From positions 3,348,001-3,412,000 of the forward strand of contig CP121314.1 of the NCBI GenBank assembly GCA_043557195.1: 64,000 nucleotides of DNA. The letters are read 5' to 3'. A program made the position numbers and the translations under genes. Within the stretch, counting starts at the first letter, position 1. Every line of letters starts with the position of its first letter. The notes beneath the pieces were generated by a model that had not been told where the DNA came from, made no database searches, and worked only from the letters and a program-made list of their open reading frames with translations. Below, one piece after another: positions 27,277 through 34,754 of the stretch. The DNA comes from Jejuia sp043557195. Its GTDB lineage: Bacteria; Bacteroidota; Bacteroidia; Flavobacteriales; Flavobacteriaceae.

Positions 27277-27370
27277 TACAATAATAGCACAAATTTATTG
27301 TGGTTTTTGGTTTTGTAGACGAATAACCAATTTAGTAATGGTTTTGACATAGTGTTGTTTTAATTGCTAA

Positions 27371-27384
27371 ATTCGTCATTCGTC
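27371..27384. promoter_or_regulatory. Short tandem repeat (ATTCGTC twice), possible LytTR site
   Basis: ATTCGTCATTCGTC in the 174-base divergent gap between the histidine kinase and the ExbB-like gene. LytTR regulators bind direct repeats, although normally with wider spacing, so this is only a candidate operator. Confidence 0.25.
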
Positions 27385-27450
27385 GCATTTTAATCTGGGG
27401 CATAGATTAAGAGGATATGTTTGTAGCATGTTTAATTAAAACTATTACTT

Positions 27451-27843
27451 ATGAATTTTTTATCAGTTTTTTCTCTGAATGTTTTTGCAGATCGCTTTAT
27501 GGAAGGCGGTCCATTTTTTATGTCTTTAATTTTAATATGTTTATTACTTGCCATAGCCTTTATTGTTATGGGCATTATTAATCTTAAAAAAGATATAGTT
27601 AAATCCAAAAAGATGACTGTTTTAGCCTCTGAAGTAAGTATTCTTGGTTTGGTATTCGGTTTTTTAGGATCAATTATAGGTATGATTGGTGCTTTTGATG
27701 CCATTGAGTCTATGGGAGATATAAGCTCTGGTATGATGGCGGGAGGCCTTAAAGTATCATTCCTAACTACTGTTTTTGGGGCTATTACCTTTATTCTTCC
27801 AAGAATCGGGATTATTATTTTAAAAGGATTGCAGAAAAGTTAG
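27451..27843 (+). CDS. Short MotA/TolQ/ExbB-like membrane protein
   Basis: A 130-residue protein with three hydrophobic segments (about 21-42, 52-78 and 103-127). The glycine-rich stretch LGLVFGFLGSIIGMIGAFDAIESMGDISSGMMAGGLKVSFLTTVFG resembles the proton-channel helices of ExbB/TolQ/MotA. It has no ExbD partner nearby and is shorter than true ExbB, so a proton-channel role is uncertain. It is divergent from the LytTR two-component pair, which suggests it is the target of that system. Confidence 0.68.
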   Translation: MNFLSVFSLNVFADRFMEGGPFFMSLILICLLLAIAFIVMGIINLKKDIVKSKKMTVLASEVSILGLVFGFLGSIIGMIGAFDAIESMGDISSGMMAGGLKVSFLTTVFGAITFILPRIGIIILKGLQKS

Positions 27844-27892
27844 TAAAACTTACGGTTCTTCATCAATCGATTAACCAATCAACTTATAATAT

Positions 27893-27928
27893 TAAAAAAT
27901 CCCTTTTTCATTTGTTTGAAGGAGGGAT
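27893..27928 (-). terminator. Terminator of the DEAD-box helicase gene
   Basis: On the minus strand, ATCCCTCCTTCA pairs imperfectly with TGAAAAAGGGAT around a short loop and is followed by TTTTTTAAT. It lies about 45 bases after the helicase stop and could slow readthrough from the opposite ExbB-like gene as well. Confidence 0.6.
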
Positions 27929-27970
27929 CAGGTAGTGAAAGTCAAATCCCTTATGGTTAACCCCTAAAAA

Positions 27971-29323
27971 CTACTTCCGCTTATTCCGTTTATTATAATT
28001 TTTATCGCCTCTGGTTTTAGGCTTTTTATACTTTTTGGCTATTTCTCTGCGGTAAGAACCTCCTAGATTCTCCTTAAGGTTTTTTTCTTTCTTTTCATGG
28101 AATGCTGGTCCTGGCGCATCTTCATCTTTGCGTTTGGTTGGGTTGTTGCGCTCTCTAATTTGCGGACGTTCTTCTTCTATTAATTCCGTAGAAATTTCAA
28201 CATCATCAGGCAGTTCTAAAACAGGAATCTTCATCTGCATTAGCGTTTCAATATTCTCGATAGCTTCCTGTTCTTTTTCTGTTGAAAACACCAACGCTTC
28301 TCCTTCACGCTCTGCACGACCTGTTCTACCAATTCGATGCATGTAGTTTTCTGGGTAATCTGGTGTGTCAAAATTGATGACATGGCTAACATTATCAATA
28401 TCCAAACCACGTGCCATAACATCGGTAGCAATTAAAATACGGTTATGGCCTTCACGAAATTGTTCTATACTGCGTAAACGATAATTCTGCGTTTTATTGG
28501 AGTGGATAACACAGAGTTCTTCTTTAAAATACTCGTCTAGCTTATCAAACAAGCGGTCTGCCATTCGCTTATAGGCTACAAAAATCAAAACTTTATTAAA
28601 ACGCTCACTATCCTTTAGCAAATGCACTAATAAATTTACTTTGGTATAAAAGTTAGGTACATTATACCGATGTTGGGAAATGTTATCTAAAGGTGTACCC
28701 GAAACTGCAATAGAAATGCGAATAGGGTTTCTAAAGAAATCGGTAATTAAATCATCTACATCCTGCGTCATGGTTGCCGAAAACATGATGTTTTGTCGAC
28801 GTTCTGGTAAAATATCGAATATGTTGATGAGTTGATGTCTAAACCCTAAATCGAGCATCACATCTACTTCATCAATCACTAATTTTTGAATGGATTTTAA
28901 CTGTAAAGTTCTGCTTACCGCTAAATCGTACAGACGCCCTGGGGTTGCTACAATAATATCTAATCCTTGCGATACAGCTTGTTTTTGGGTGTTGATATTT
29001 GTGCCACCATAAACTCCCAAAACACGATTATTAATGTATTTAGATAGCTTTTCAATCTCCTCAACAACTTGCACTACCAGTTCACGCGTAGGTACTAAAA
29101 CCAAAACACGCGGATTATCTTGCTGGGAGAATTTTAAATTCCGCAAAATAGGCAACATGTAGGCAAACGTTTTTCCCGTACCTGTTTGAGCAATACCCAC
29201 TACATCTCTTCCAGATGCTACCACACCAAAAGCTTCTGCTTGAATAGGCGTAGGCGTTGTAAAACCTAAATCGTCTAAGGCGTTGTAAAGTGGTGTGTTT
29301 AAATTCAGGTCTTGAAACGTCAT
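27971..29323 (-). CDS. DEAD-box family ATP-dependent RNA helicase
   Basis: A 450-residue RNA helicase. Motifs in order: the Q motif (TPTPIQAEAF, 23-32), Walker A AQTGTGKT (45-52), PTRELVVQ, motif II as DEVD instead of DEAD, motif III SAT, then ARGLDIDNVSHVINFD and HRIGRTGR. The C-terminal tail after about residue 375 is basic and disordered (KKYKKPKTRGDKNYNKRNKRK), likely for RNA contact. It probably serves ribosome assembly or RNA decay and cold adaptation, as for RhlE-type proteins. Confidence 0.93.
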   Translation of the reverse strand: MTFQDLNLNTPLYNALDDLGFTTPTPIQAEAFGVVASGRDVVGIAQTGTGKTFAYMLPILRNLKFSQQDNPRVLVLVPTRELVVQVVEEIEKLSKYINNRVLGVYGGTNINTQKQAVSQGLDIIVATPGRLYDLAVSRTLQLKSIQKLVIDEVDVMLDLGFRHQLINIFDILPERRQNIMFSATMTQDVDDLITDFFRNPIRISIAVSGTPLDNISQHRYNVPNFYTKVNLLVHLLKDSERFNKVLIFVAYKRMADRLFDKLDEYFKEELCVIHSNKTQNYRLRSIEQFREGHNRILIATDVMARGLDIDNVSHVINFDTPDYPENYMHRIGRTGRAEREGEALVFSTEKEQEAIENIETLMQMKIPVLELPDDVEISTELIEEERPQIRERNNPTKRKDEDAPGPAFHEKKEKNLKENLGGSYRREIAKKYKKPKTRGDKNYNKRNKRK

Positions 29324-29366
29324 GGCTATTCTAAATTTGCAACAAAGTTACGCTTATTTTAGGCGT

Positions 29367-30254
29367 TTAAAGATGTGCATTATGTATTTCTATAGTGTAT
29401 GTAGCTGTGAAGGTTTTTCCAGCATCAAGGTTTAGAATGCCTTCTTTTTGTTGTAAAATTTGATTTGTGCCTTCAGTATCTGCTATACCTAGCCAAGGTT
29501 CTATACAAACAAAATTACCATTAGGTTTTGCCCAAATGCCTAAATACTCAAAATCAGGATAGTTTACTGTGAGTATATCTCCGTTTTGTTTGCTTTTAAG
29601 AGTGACTTTTCTTGATTTTAAATCTTTAAAGATAAGGGCGTCTTCATTAAACAAGTTGTGTTCAAGAGGTAAAATATTTGTATCTTCAAATATAGGTTTT
29701 GTATTTTTTGAAACTAATCCATTATCAGGATTTAGCAGATGTCTTACTGAATTTTCTATAGTTTCAAACTCTAAAGTATAATCCTCATAATCTTCATTTT
29801 CAAAAACAGGGCACTTAAAAGCAGGGTGGCCTCCAACCGAAAAATATAGGGGTTTAGTGTCTACATTTTTAACGTTATGCGAGACTTCAATTGTATTGTC
29901 GGTTAGTGTAAAGATTAAATCGAACTCAAATTTAAACGGATACTGTTCTAACAGTTTTTCATTGTATTTGAATGTAAATGTTAAACTATTTTCAGTCTGT
30001 TTGGTGAGTTTAATAGCATCACTATTTCTAACTAAACCATGCTTAGGTAGCTTGTAATGCTTGTCATTATATATAAAACTATTGTTTTTTAATCCGCCAA
30101 TAATAGGAAACAAATTAGGTGCAAAACTGCCCCAGATTTCAGGGTTTGCATCCCACATAAATTGGGTATTGTGTTTTACAGATGAAATCTCACAAAGCTC
30201 TGCCCCATTTGCTTGAACTGAAATTTTTAACTTGTCGTTTTGAAGATGATACAT
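29367..30254 (-). CDS. Aldose 1-epimerase family protein (LacX-like)
   Basis: A 295-residue galactose-mutarotase-like beta protein. It shows GAELCEISSVKHNTQFMWDANPEIWG at the N-terminus, the catalytic-type GGHPAFKCP histidine region and the C-terminal FVCIEPWLGIADTEG block with the catalytic glutamate. It probably interconverts alpha and beta forms of a sugar or sugar phosphate. It stands alone on the minus strand and is divergent from pabB. Confidence 0.85.
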   Translation of the reverse strand: MYHLQNDKLKISVQANGAELCEISSVKHNTQFMWDANPEIWGSFAPNLFPIIGGLKNNSFIYNDKHYKLPKHGLVRNSDAIKLTKQTENSLTFTFKYNEKLLEQYPFKFEFDLIFTLTDNTIEVSHNVKNVDTKPLYFSVGGHPAFKCPVFENEDYEDYTLEFETIENSVRHLLNPDNGLVSKNTKPIFEDTNILPLEHNLFNEDALIFKDLKSRKVTLKSKQNGDILTVNYPDFEYLGIWAKPNGNFVCIEPWLGIADTEGTNQILQQKEGILNLDAGKTFTATYTIEIHNAHL

Positions 30255-30305
30255 AGCTTGAAGATTTAACTATTGCAAAAATCATAAAAATTTAAGTATT
30301 CTAAG

Positions 30306-30313
30306 TAACTTTG
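30306..30313 (+). promoter_or_regulatory. -7 promoter box of pabB
   Basis: TAACTTTG matches TAnnTTTG exactly and lies 18 bases before the TTG start codon. A second, overlapping-quality box (TAATTTTG) lies at 30322-30329, too near the start to be the main one unless the message is leaderless. Confidence 0.5.
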
Positions 30314-30330
30314 CGCCACAATAATTTTGC

Positions 30331-31632
30331 TTGAGGACAACACAACATCATACATTACAAAACCCTAAAACATTTAAAAATCAACTACTGATTTGGGCGC
30401 AACAGTATGATGATGTAGTGTGGTTGGATTCTAACAACTACGAACAAAAATTCACGAGTTACGACGCAGTTTTAGCGGTAGATGCTTTTACAAGTATTCA
30501 AACAGATTACAAAGATAGTTTTGAGAAACTTAAAGAATATCAAAGCACTACAAAAGATTGGATATTTGGTTATCTCACCTACGACTTAAAGAATGATATA
30601 GAAGCTTTAACATCTGAAAACCACGATGGTTTAGCTTTCCCAGGTTTATATTTTTTTCAACCTAAAAAGTTGTTTTTGTTAAAAGAGAATCACCTTGAAA
30701 TTCAATATTTAAATTGTGTTGATGATGAACTTGAAGGAGACTTGAAATGCCTTTTAGAGAATAGGGAATGTAGAACTGAGCGTAATCGAAGTGCATGTGG
30801 AGAGGTTAAAATTAAACTTCGTATCCACAAAGATGAATACTTCAGTAAAGTCAATAAAATACTTGAGCATATCCATCGCGGAGATATATACGAAACCAAT
30901 TTTTGTCAAGAATTTTATGCAGAAAACACCTGCATTCATCCTTTGGAAACCTATCAGAATCTTAACAATATTTCCAATCCACCATTTGCATCTTTTGTAA
31001 AACTGTATGATAAATATGTGTTGTGTGCCTCACCAGAACGTTACATAAAAAAAGAGGAGGAGACCATTATTTCACAACCCATAAAAGGAACTGCAAAACG
31101 TTCAGAAAACCCAGAAGAGGATTTACAACTAAAACGTCATTTAGAAAACGACGAAAAAGAGCGCAGTGAAAATATTATGATTGTAGATTTAGTGCGCAAC
31201 GATTTGTCCAAAACAGCTTTGAAAGGTAGTGTAAATGTAGCGGAGCTATGCAAGATTTATACCTTCGACCAAGTACATCAAATGATTTCTACAGTTACCT
31301 CAAAAGTAGACAAAACCACACATCCCGTAGATATTATAAAAAGCACATTCCCAATGGGAAGTATGACGGGCGCACCAAAAATTTCGGCAATGAACATCAT
31401 TGAAAACCTCGAAGAAACTAAACGTGGTGTGTATTCAGGAAGTGTTGGTTATTTTACACCAAAGGGCGATTTCGATTTCAATGTTGTTATTCGTAGTATT
31501 TTGTATAACGAAACAGCCCAATATATCTCATATTCTGTGGGTGGTGCTATTACAGCCAAAAGCGACCCACTAAAAGAATACGAAGAATGTTTAGTTAAAG
31601 CAAAAGCAATGCGCGAGGTGTTGGAAAGCTAA
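30331..31632 (+). CDS. pabB: Aminodeoxychorismate synthase component I
   Basis: It converts chorismate plus ammonia to 4-amino-4-deoxychorismate for folate synthesis. It is 433 residues long and belongs to the chorismate-binding family with anthranilate synthase. It shows HRGDIYETNFCQEF, PIKGTAKRS with the PabB-type lysine, ENIMIVDLVRNDLSK and the catalytic GSMTGAPKISAM block. It starts at TTG just after a clear promoter box. No glutamine amidotransferase gene is beside it. It could be an anthranilate-type enzyme, but PIKGT favours PabB. Its end overlaps the convergent next gene by four bases. Confidence 0.87.
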   Translation: MRTTQHHTLQNPKTFKNQLLIWAQQYDDVVWLDSNNYEQKFTSYDAVLAVDAFTSIQTDYKDSFEKLKEYQSTTKDWIFGYLTYDLKNDIEALTSENHDGLAFPGLYFFQPKKLFLLKENHLEIQYLNCVDDELEGDLKCLLENRECRTERNRSACGEVKIKLRIHKDEYFSKVNKILEHIHRGDIYETNFCQEFYAENTCIHPLETYQNLNNISNPPFASFVKLYDKYVLCASPERYIKKEEETIISQPIKGTAKRSENPEEDLQLKRHLENDEKERSENIMIVDLVRNDLSKTALKGSVNVAELCKIYTFDQVHQMISTVTSKVDKTTHPVDIIKSTFPMGSMTGAPKISAMNIIENLEETKRGVYSGSVGYFTPKGDFDFNVVIRSILYNETAQYISYSVGGAITAKSDPLKEYEECLVKAKAMREVLES

Positions 31633-32321
31633 TCCAGATGCTCCTTAAAATCTTCCATTACCAATTCCAAAATACGTTCAACACGCTTCACTTCAATGTT
31701 TTTTATAACAGCAATATCTTCAAAACTTAATTTCCCAAAAATGAACAAATCCACAACATCCGAAACTCTAAGTGGTAACCACGTATAGAATTTACCCAGC
31801 AAATATTTGTTACGTTTGGTAGAAATATTAGCTATTTCAAATACATTTTCTAAAGACGAGTTATTGTCTTCATACACAAAAACATGCTTCTTTTCTTGAT
31901 CTTGATGGTATGAAATATCACTCAATTCCTCATTCATAATAAAATCAAAATCCTCATCTACCGTAAACTTCTCATCCAAACCATCCAATTCATCTGTTAA
32001 AATAGAATGCGTGCTCATCGTGTTTTGATGAAAAGCCTCTTTTCTAAAAAGTTCATCTAAATCTGCATCCACAATTTTAAAAAGCTCAATTTTAATAGTA
32101 TTGGCATCTGCATCAATATTATAACCCTGTTCGTAAAATTTAGCGATACCTTCATCAATAATATCGTTCGATTTGTACATGTTTTTCGGGATAATCTTCG
32201 TCGATTCAGCAATATACAGACGGTGCTTTACATAAGCTTGCAAGTGTTGCGTAGCAGAAACCACTTTTTTATCAAACGCGTTTCGGGTGCGCTTATCCGT
32301 TAATTTATCTAAAGTACACAT
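31629..32321 (-). CDS. Uncharacterised protein with a sigma-70 region 4-like C-terminus
   Basis: A 230-residue soluble protein. The N-terminal half is helical; the middle (about 105-150) is acidic and low in complexity. The C-terminal 60 residues (KFYTWLPLRVSDVVDLFIFGKLSFEDIA, then KNIEVKRVERILELVMEDF) match the shape of sigma region 4: helix, helix-turn-helix with a SxEDIA turn, then a recognition helix. There is no clear region 2. It may be a diverged sigma factor or a protein that reuses the fold. No similar gene is recognised by name. Confidence 0.6.
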   Translation of the reverse strand: MCTLDKLTDKRTRNAFDKKVVSATQHLQAYVKHRLYIAESTKIIPKNMYKSNDIIDEGIAKFYEQGYNIDADANTIKIELFKIVDADLDELFRKEAFHQNTMSTHSILTDELDGLDEKFTVDEDFDFIMNEELSDISYHQDQEKKHVFVYEDNNSSLENVFEIANISTKRNKYLLGKFYTWLPLRVSDVVDLFIFGKLSFEDIAVIKNIEVKRVERILELVMEDFKEHLD

Positions 32322-32424
32322 GGCTTAATTGTTTAAAAGTTACTTCATTAAAGTTACGAAAATCCCAAAATGGACATATGATTTTTGTCATACAAAAATT
32401 GATTTATGATGCTTATATACTTTA

Positions 32425-32515
32425 TGGCGCAACCCTAAAGGGTCGTGCTTTCCGCTAATAGTTTTGGCTCGATGCACGCCTCGCCAAAAGCTGCCGCTGC
32501 AATCCCTTGCGCACC
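32425..32515 (-). repeat. Dispersed intergenic repeat, copy C (diverged)
   Basis: Read on the minus strand it has GGTGCGCAAGGGATTGCAGC, a variable centre with an internal inverted repeat (TTTTGGCGAGG against the TTTTGGCTCGA side), then GCGGAAAGCACGACCCTTTAGGGTTGCGCC. The block order matches the other copies but the bases differ more. It lies in the 370-base gap 32322-32691. The rest of that gap is AT-rich, with no ORF or hairpin that I can support apart from the promoter candidate at its right end. Confidence 0.55.
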
Positions 32516-32674
32516 TATCTGCAAGCTTAGTTTTCAAAAACTAGATTTATGCTGGTTTGCTTTAACTACTTTCAGGTTTAGCGCAGTAGAAACCTAATGA
32601 AGGGTACAACCCTAAAAAGTTTACGTCTTTACTACTATACAAGAATAAAATAAAACTTAATTCGTTTGTTTTAC

Positions 32675-32698
32675 GCAACCTTTACAAAGAAATGCATC
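32675..32698 (+). promoter_or_regulatory. Possible ECF-type promoter (GCAACC ... GCATC)
   Basis: GCAACC at 32675-32680 (an AAC-type -35 motif) is followed after 13 bases by GCATC at 32694-32698. This resembles ECF sigma promoters and not the TAnnTTTG type. The supposed -10 covers the first ATG of the next gene at 32692, which argues for the second ATG at 32716. Confidence 0.35.
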
Positions 32699-32715
32699 AT
32701 AATATAAAAGCACTT

Positions 32716-33327
32716 ATGAAAAAACACTTAAAGTTTATTGTATTGGCGCCACTTTTTATGGCTGTTTTATGTGAAGACGCTATAGACGAATGTGGTTTAG
32801 AAGACCCTGAAGTTTATGAAATAAATGTAGAAAACATAGTTGAAACCTATGCTGTAGATGAGACCATTTGGCTTAATGCGCAAATATCATCAATGCTCGT
32901 GGATTATTGCACTGAAGCTACTACGCCAGAACTCATAACAGATACTCAAGTATTTTTAGATGGATTATTCGTCTTAAAACTTGTTAATCAAACAGAATTC
33001 AACGCAGAAGTATTTACAGATGCAACGATAAGCTACGATATTGGAGAACCCTTCAGTTTTAATGTATGTTCCGAAGCTATTGATTACCTTCCGGAACTCA
33101 CGAACGATAATCTTTTTTATGAGTATAGATTAGGTATCTCAATTAACACGCCAGGTGATTATTGTATTGTTAATGCAAGAAATAATACGTTTAACACTGA
33201 GAATCAAAACAATGCAGATATATTTGATATTTACAATACGTTAGAAAATCAAATAAAATTTAAAAGTTGTGACATTACCTTTACCAGAAATGGAACAGAT
33301 GGACATTATTTTTTTAGAGTTCAATAA
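32716..33327 (+). CDS. Uncharacterised secreted or lipoprotein, cysteine-containing
   Basis: I choose the ATG at 32716 over the one at 32692, because it gives a compact signal (MKKHLKFIVLAPLFMAVLC, possible lipid Cys19) and because a promoter-like sequence covers the earlier ATG. The mature part is acidic (EDAIDECGLEDPEVYEINVENI) and beta-rich, with spaced cysteines at CSEA, DYCIVN and KSCDI that may form disulfides. No domain is recognised and no neighbour suggests a function. The gene stands alone between a repeat copy and tilS. Confidence 0.6.
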   Translation: MKKHLKFIVLAPLFMAVLCEDAIDECGLEDPEVYEINVENIVETYAVDETIWLNAQISSMLVDYCTEATTPELITDTQVFLDGLFVLKLVNQTEFNAEVFTDATISYDIGEPFSFNVCSEAIDYLPELTNDNLFYEYRLGISINTPGDYCIVNARNNTFNTENQNNADIFDIYNTLENQIKFKSCDITFTRNGTDGHYFFRVQ

Positions 33328-33379
33328 TGTATTGTTGTATTTAATGTCTTATAAATTATTGCGTACATCTTAATTTCAA

Positions 33380-33387
33380 TAACTTTG
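33380..33387 (+). promoter_or_regulatory. -7 promoter box of tilS with almost no leader
   Basis: TAACTTTG fits TAnnTTTG exactly. The tilS GTG start is only 4 bases after this box, about where transcription should begin, so the message may be leaderless. Confidence 0.45.
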
Positions 33388-33391
33388 ATGT

Positions 33392-34705
33392 GTGCAACAA
33401 GATTTCAAAATACATATTGATAAAAAATTCTCTTTCCTAAAAGAAAGTAAACTTCTAATTGCTATTTCTGGAGGTATTGATAGTGTAGTGTTAACCCATT
33501 TGTGCCATAGATCAGATTTGAAAATAGCTCTAGCGCATTGCAATTTCAATCTAAGAGGAGATGAAAGTGATGCTGATGAAGATTTTGTTGTAGAACTAGC
33601 GGAAAACCTGGATTTAGAGGTTTTTGCGCAACGTTTTGATACCGAGAAATATGCAGAGGATAACAAACGTTCCATCCAGATGGCGGCTCGAGAGTTGCGC
33701 TATAATTGGTTTAGCGAATTAGCAGAACAATTACAATTCGATTATATTTTAACGGCACACCACGCTGACGATAATTTAGAAACATTTTTAATCAATTTTA
33801 CTAGAGGAACAGGGCTAGAAGGTTTAACAGGAATTCCTGAAGTGAATGGTAAATTTGTCCGTCCGTTATTACCGTTTTCAAGCCAACAAATTAAAGTGTT
33901 TGCTAGAGAGAATAACATCAAATGGCGAGACGATAGCAGTAACAAATCGGTTAAATATTTACGAAATAAATTACGGCATGAAGTGGTGCCGATTCTAAAG
34001 GAAATCAATCCAAGTTTATTACTAAGTTTTCAATCTACTTTAGAGAATTTGAATGATATTGCAGACATTGTTGAGGAAAGTACTAATGCTGTTTTAAAGC
34101 GTGCCATAACAAGCATGGACGAACATCATATAGCTTTTAAAATTTCAGAATTCAAAAAAGTAAATAACCCAAAGGCTTATTTGTTTGAAGTTTTTAAAAG
34201 TTTTGGTTTTTCAGAATGGAACGATATGGTTGATTTGCTGGATGCTGAAACGGGTAAGCAAGTACTATCCAATACGCACCGTCTTATTAAAAATCGCGAT
34301 CATTTACTGTTGAGTACAATTTCCTTTGAAGAAAACCAAACAATTTCAATTTCTGAAAATGAGGCGAAAAAGGAAACAGCTTTGGGAGTTTTACTTTTTG
34401 ATGAAGCAGACGCAATTTCTGAGCATAAGCCAAATACAATTTATGTAGATAAAGATAAATTGAAATTTCCGCTCCAATTAAGGAAACGAAAAGAAGGCGA
34501 TATGTTTTATCCTATGGGAATGCAAGGAAAAAAGAAGTTGAGTAAGTATTTTAAAGATGAAAAATTTTCACTTTTGGATAAAGAGAATACCTGGTTATTA
34601 TGTTCGGGAGAAGACATTGTTTGGGTAGTAAATAGAAGACCTGATGATAGGTTTAAAGTTACTGAAAAGACTAAGCAAATTTTGAAAATAGAATTGAAAG
34701 ATTAG
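33392..34705 (+). CDS. tilS: tRNA(Ile)-lysidine synthetase
   Basis: It puts lysine on C34 of the tRNA(Ile) CAU anticodon, so that AUA is read as isoleucine; essential. It is 437 residues long, with the PP-loop SGGIDS at 26-31, the tRNA-handling domain (AHHADDNLETFLINFTRGTG) and a C-terminal TilS domain (LRKRKEGDMFYPMGMQGKKKLSKYFKDEK). It starts at GTG close to a promoter box. The following ade gene is probably in the same transcript, separated by a small palindrome. Confidence 0.95.
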   Translation: MQQDFKIHIDKKFSFLKESKLLIAISGGIDSVVLTHLCHRSDLKIALAHCNFNLRGDESDADEDFVVELAENLDLEVFAQRFDTEKYAEDNKRSIQMAARELRYNWFSELAEQLQFDYILTAHHADDNLETFLINFTRGTGLEGLTGIPEVNGKFVRPLLPFSSQQIKVFARENNIKWRDDSSNKSVKYLRNKLRHEVVPILKEINPSLLLSFQSTLENLNDIADIVEESTNAVLKRAITSMDEHHIAFKISEFKKVNNPKAYLFEVFKSFGFSEWNDMVDLLDAETGKQVLSNTHRLIKNRDHLLLSTISFEENQTISISENEAKKETALGVLLFDEADAISEHKPNTIYVDKDKLKFPLQLRKRKEGDMFYPMGMQGKKKLSKYFKDEKFSLLDKENTWLLCSGEDIVWVVNRRPDDRFKVTEKTKQILKIELKD

Positions 34706-34710
34706 TGTTA

Positions 34711-34730
34711 CACCGAGCGCGGTCGAGGTG
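34711..34730. repeat. REP-like palindrome (single arm of the CTCGA family)
   Basis: CACCGAGCGCGGTCGAGGTG is itself an imperfect palindrome and matches one arm of the element at 53290-53338 (shared core CGAGCGC-GTCGAG). It sits in the short gap between tilS and ade. Confidence 0.6.
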
Positions 34731-34754
34731 TTTCGTCAACAAGACCATCTAAAT

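Noticed and set aside
34728..34754. GTG start for ade at 34728
   Set aside because: It lies in a REP-like palindrome, and MKIQGQIVD from the ATG at 34755 is the natural N-terminus.
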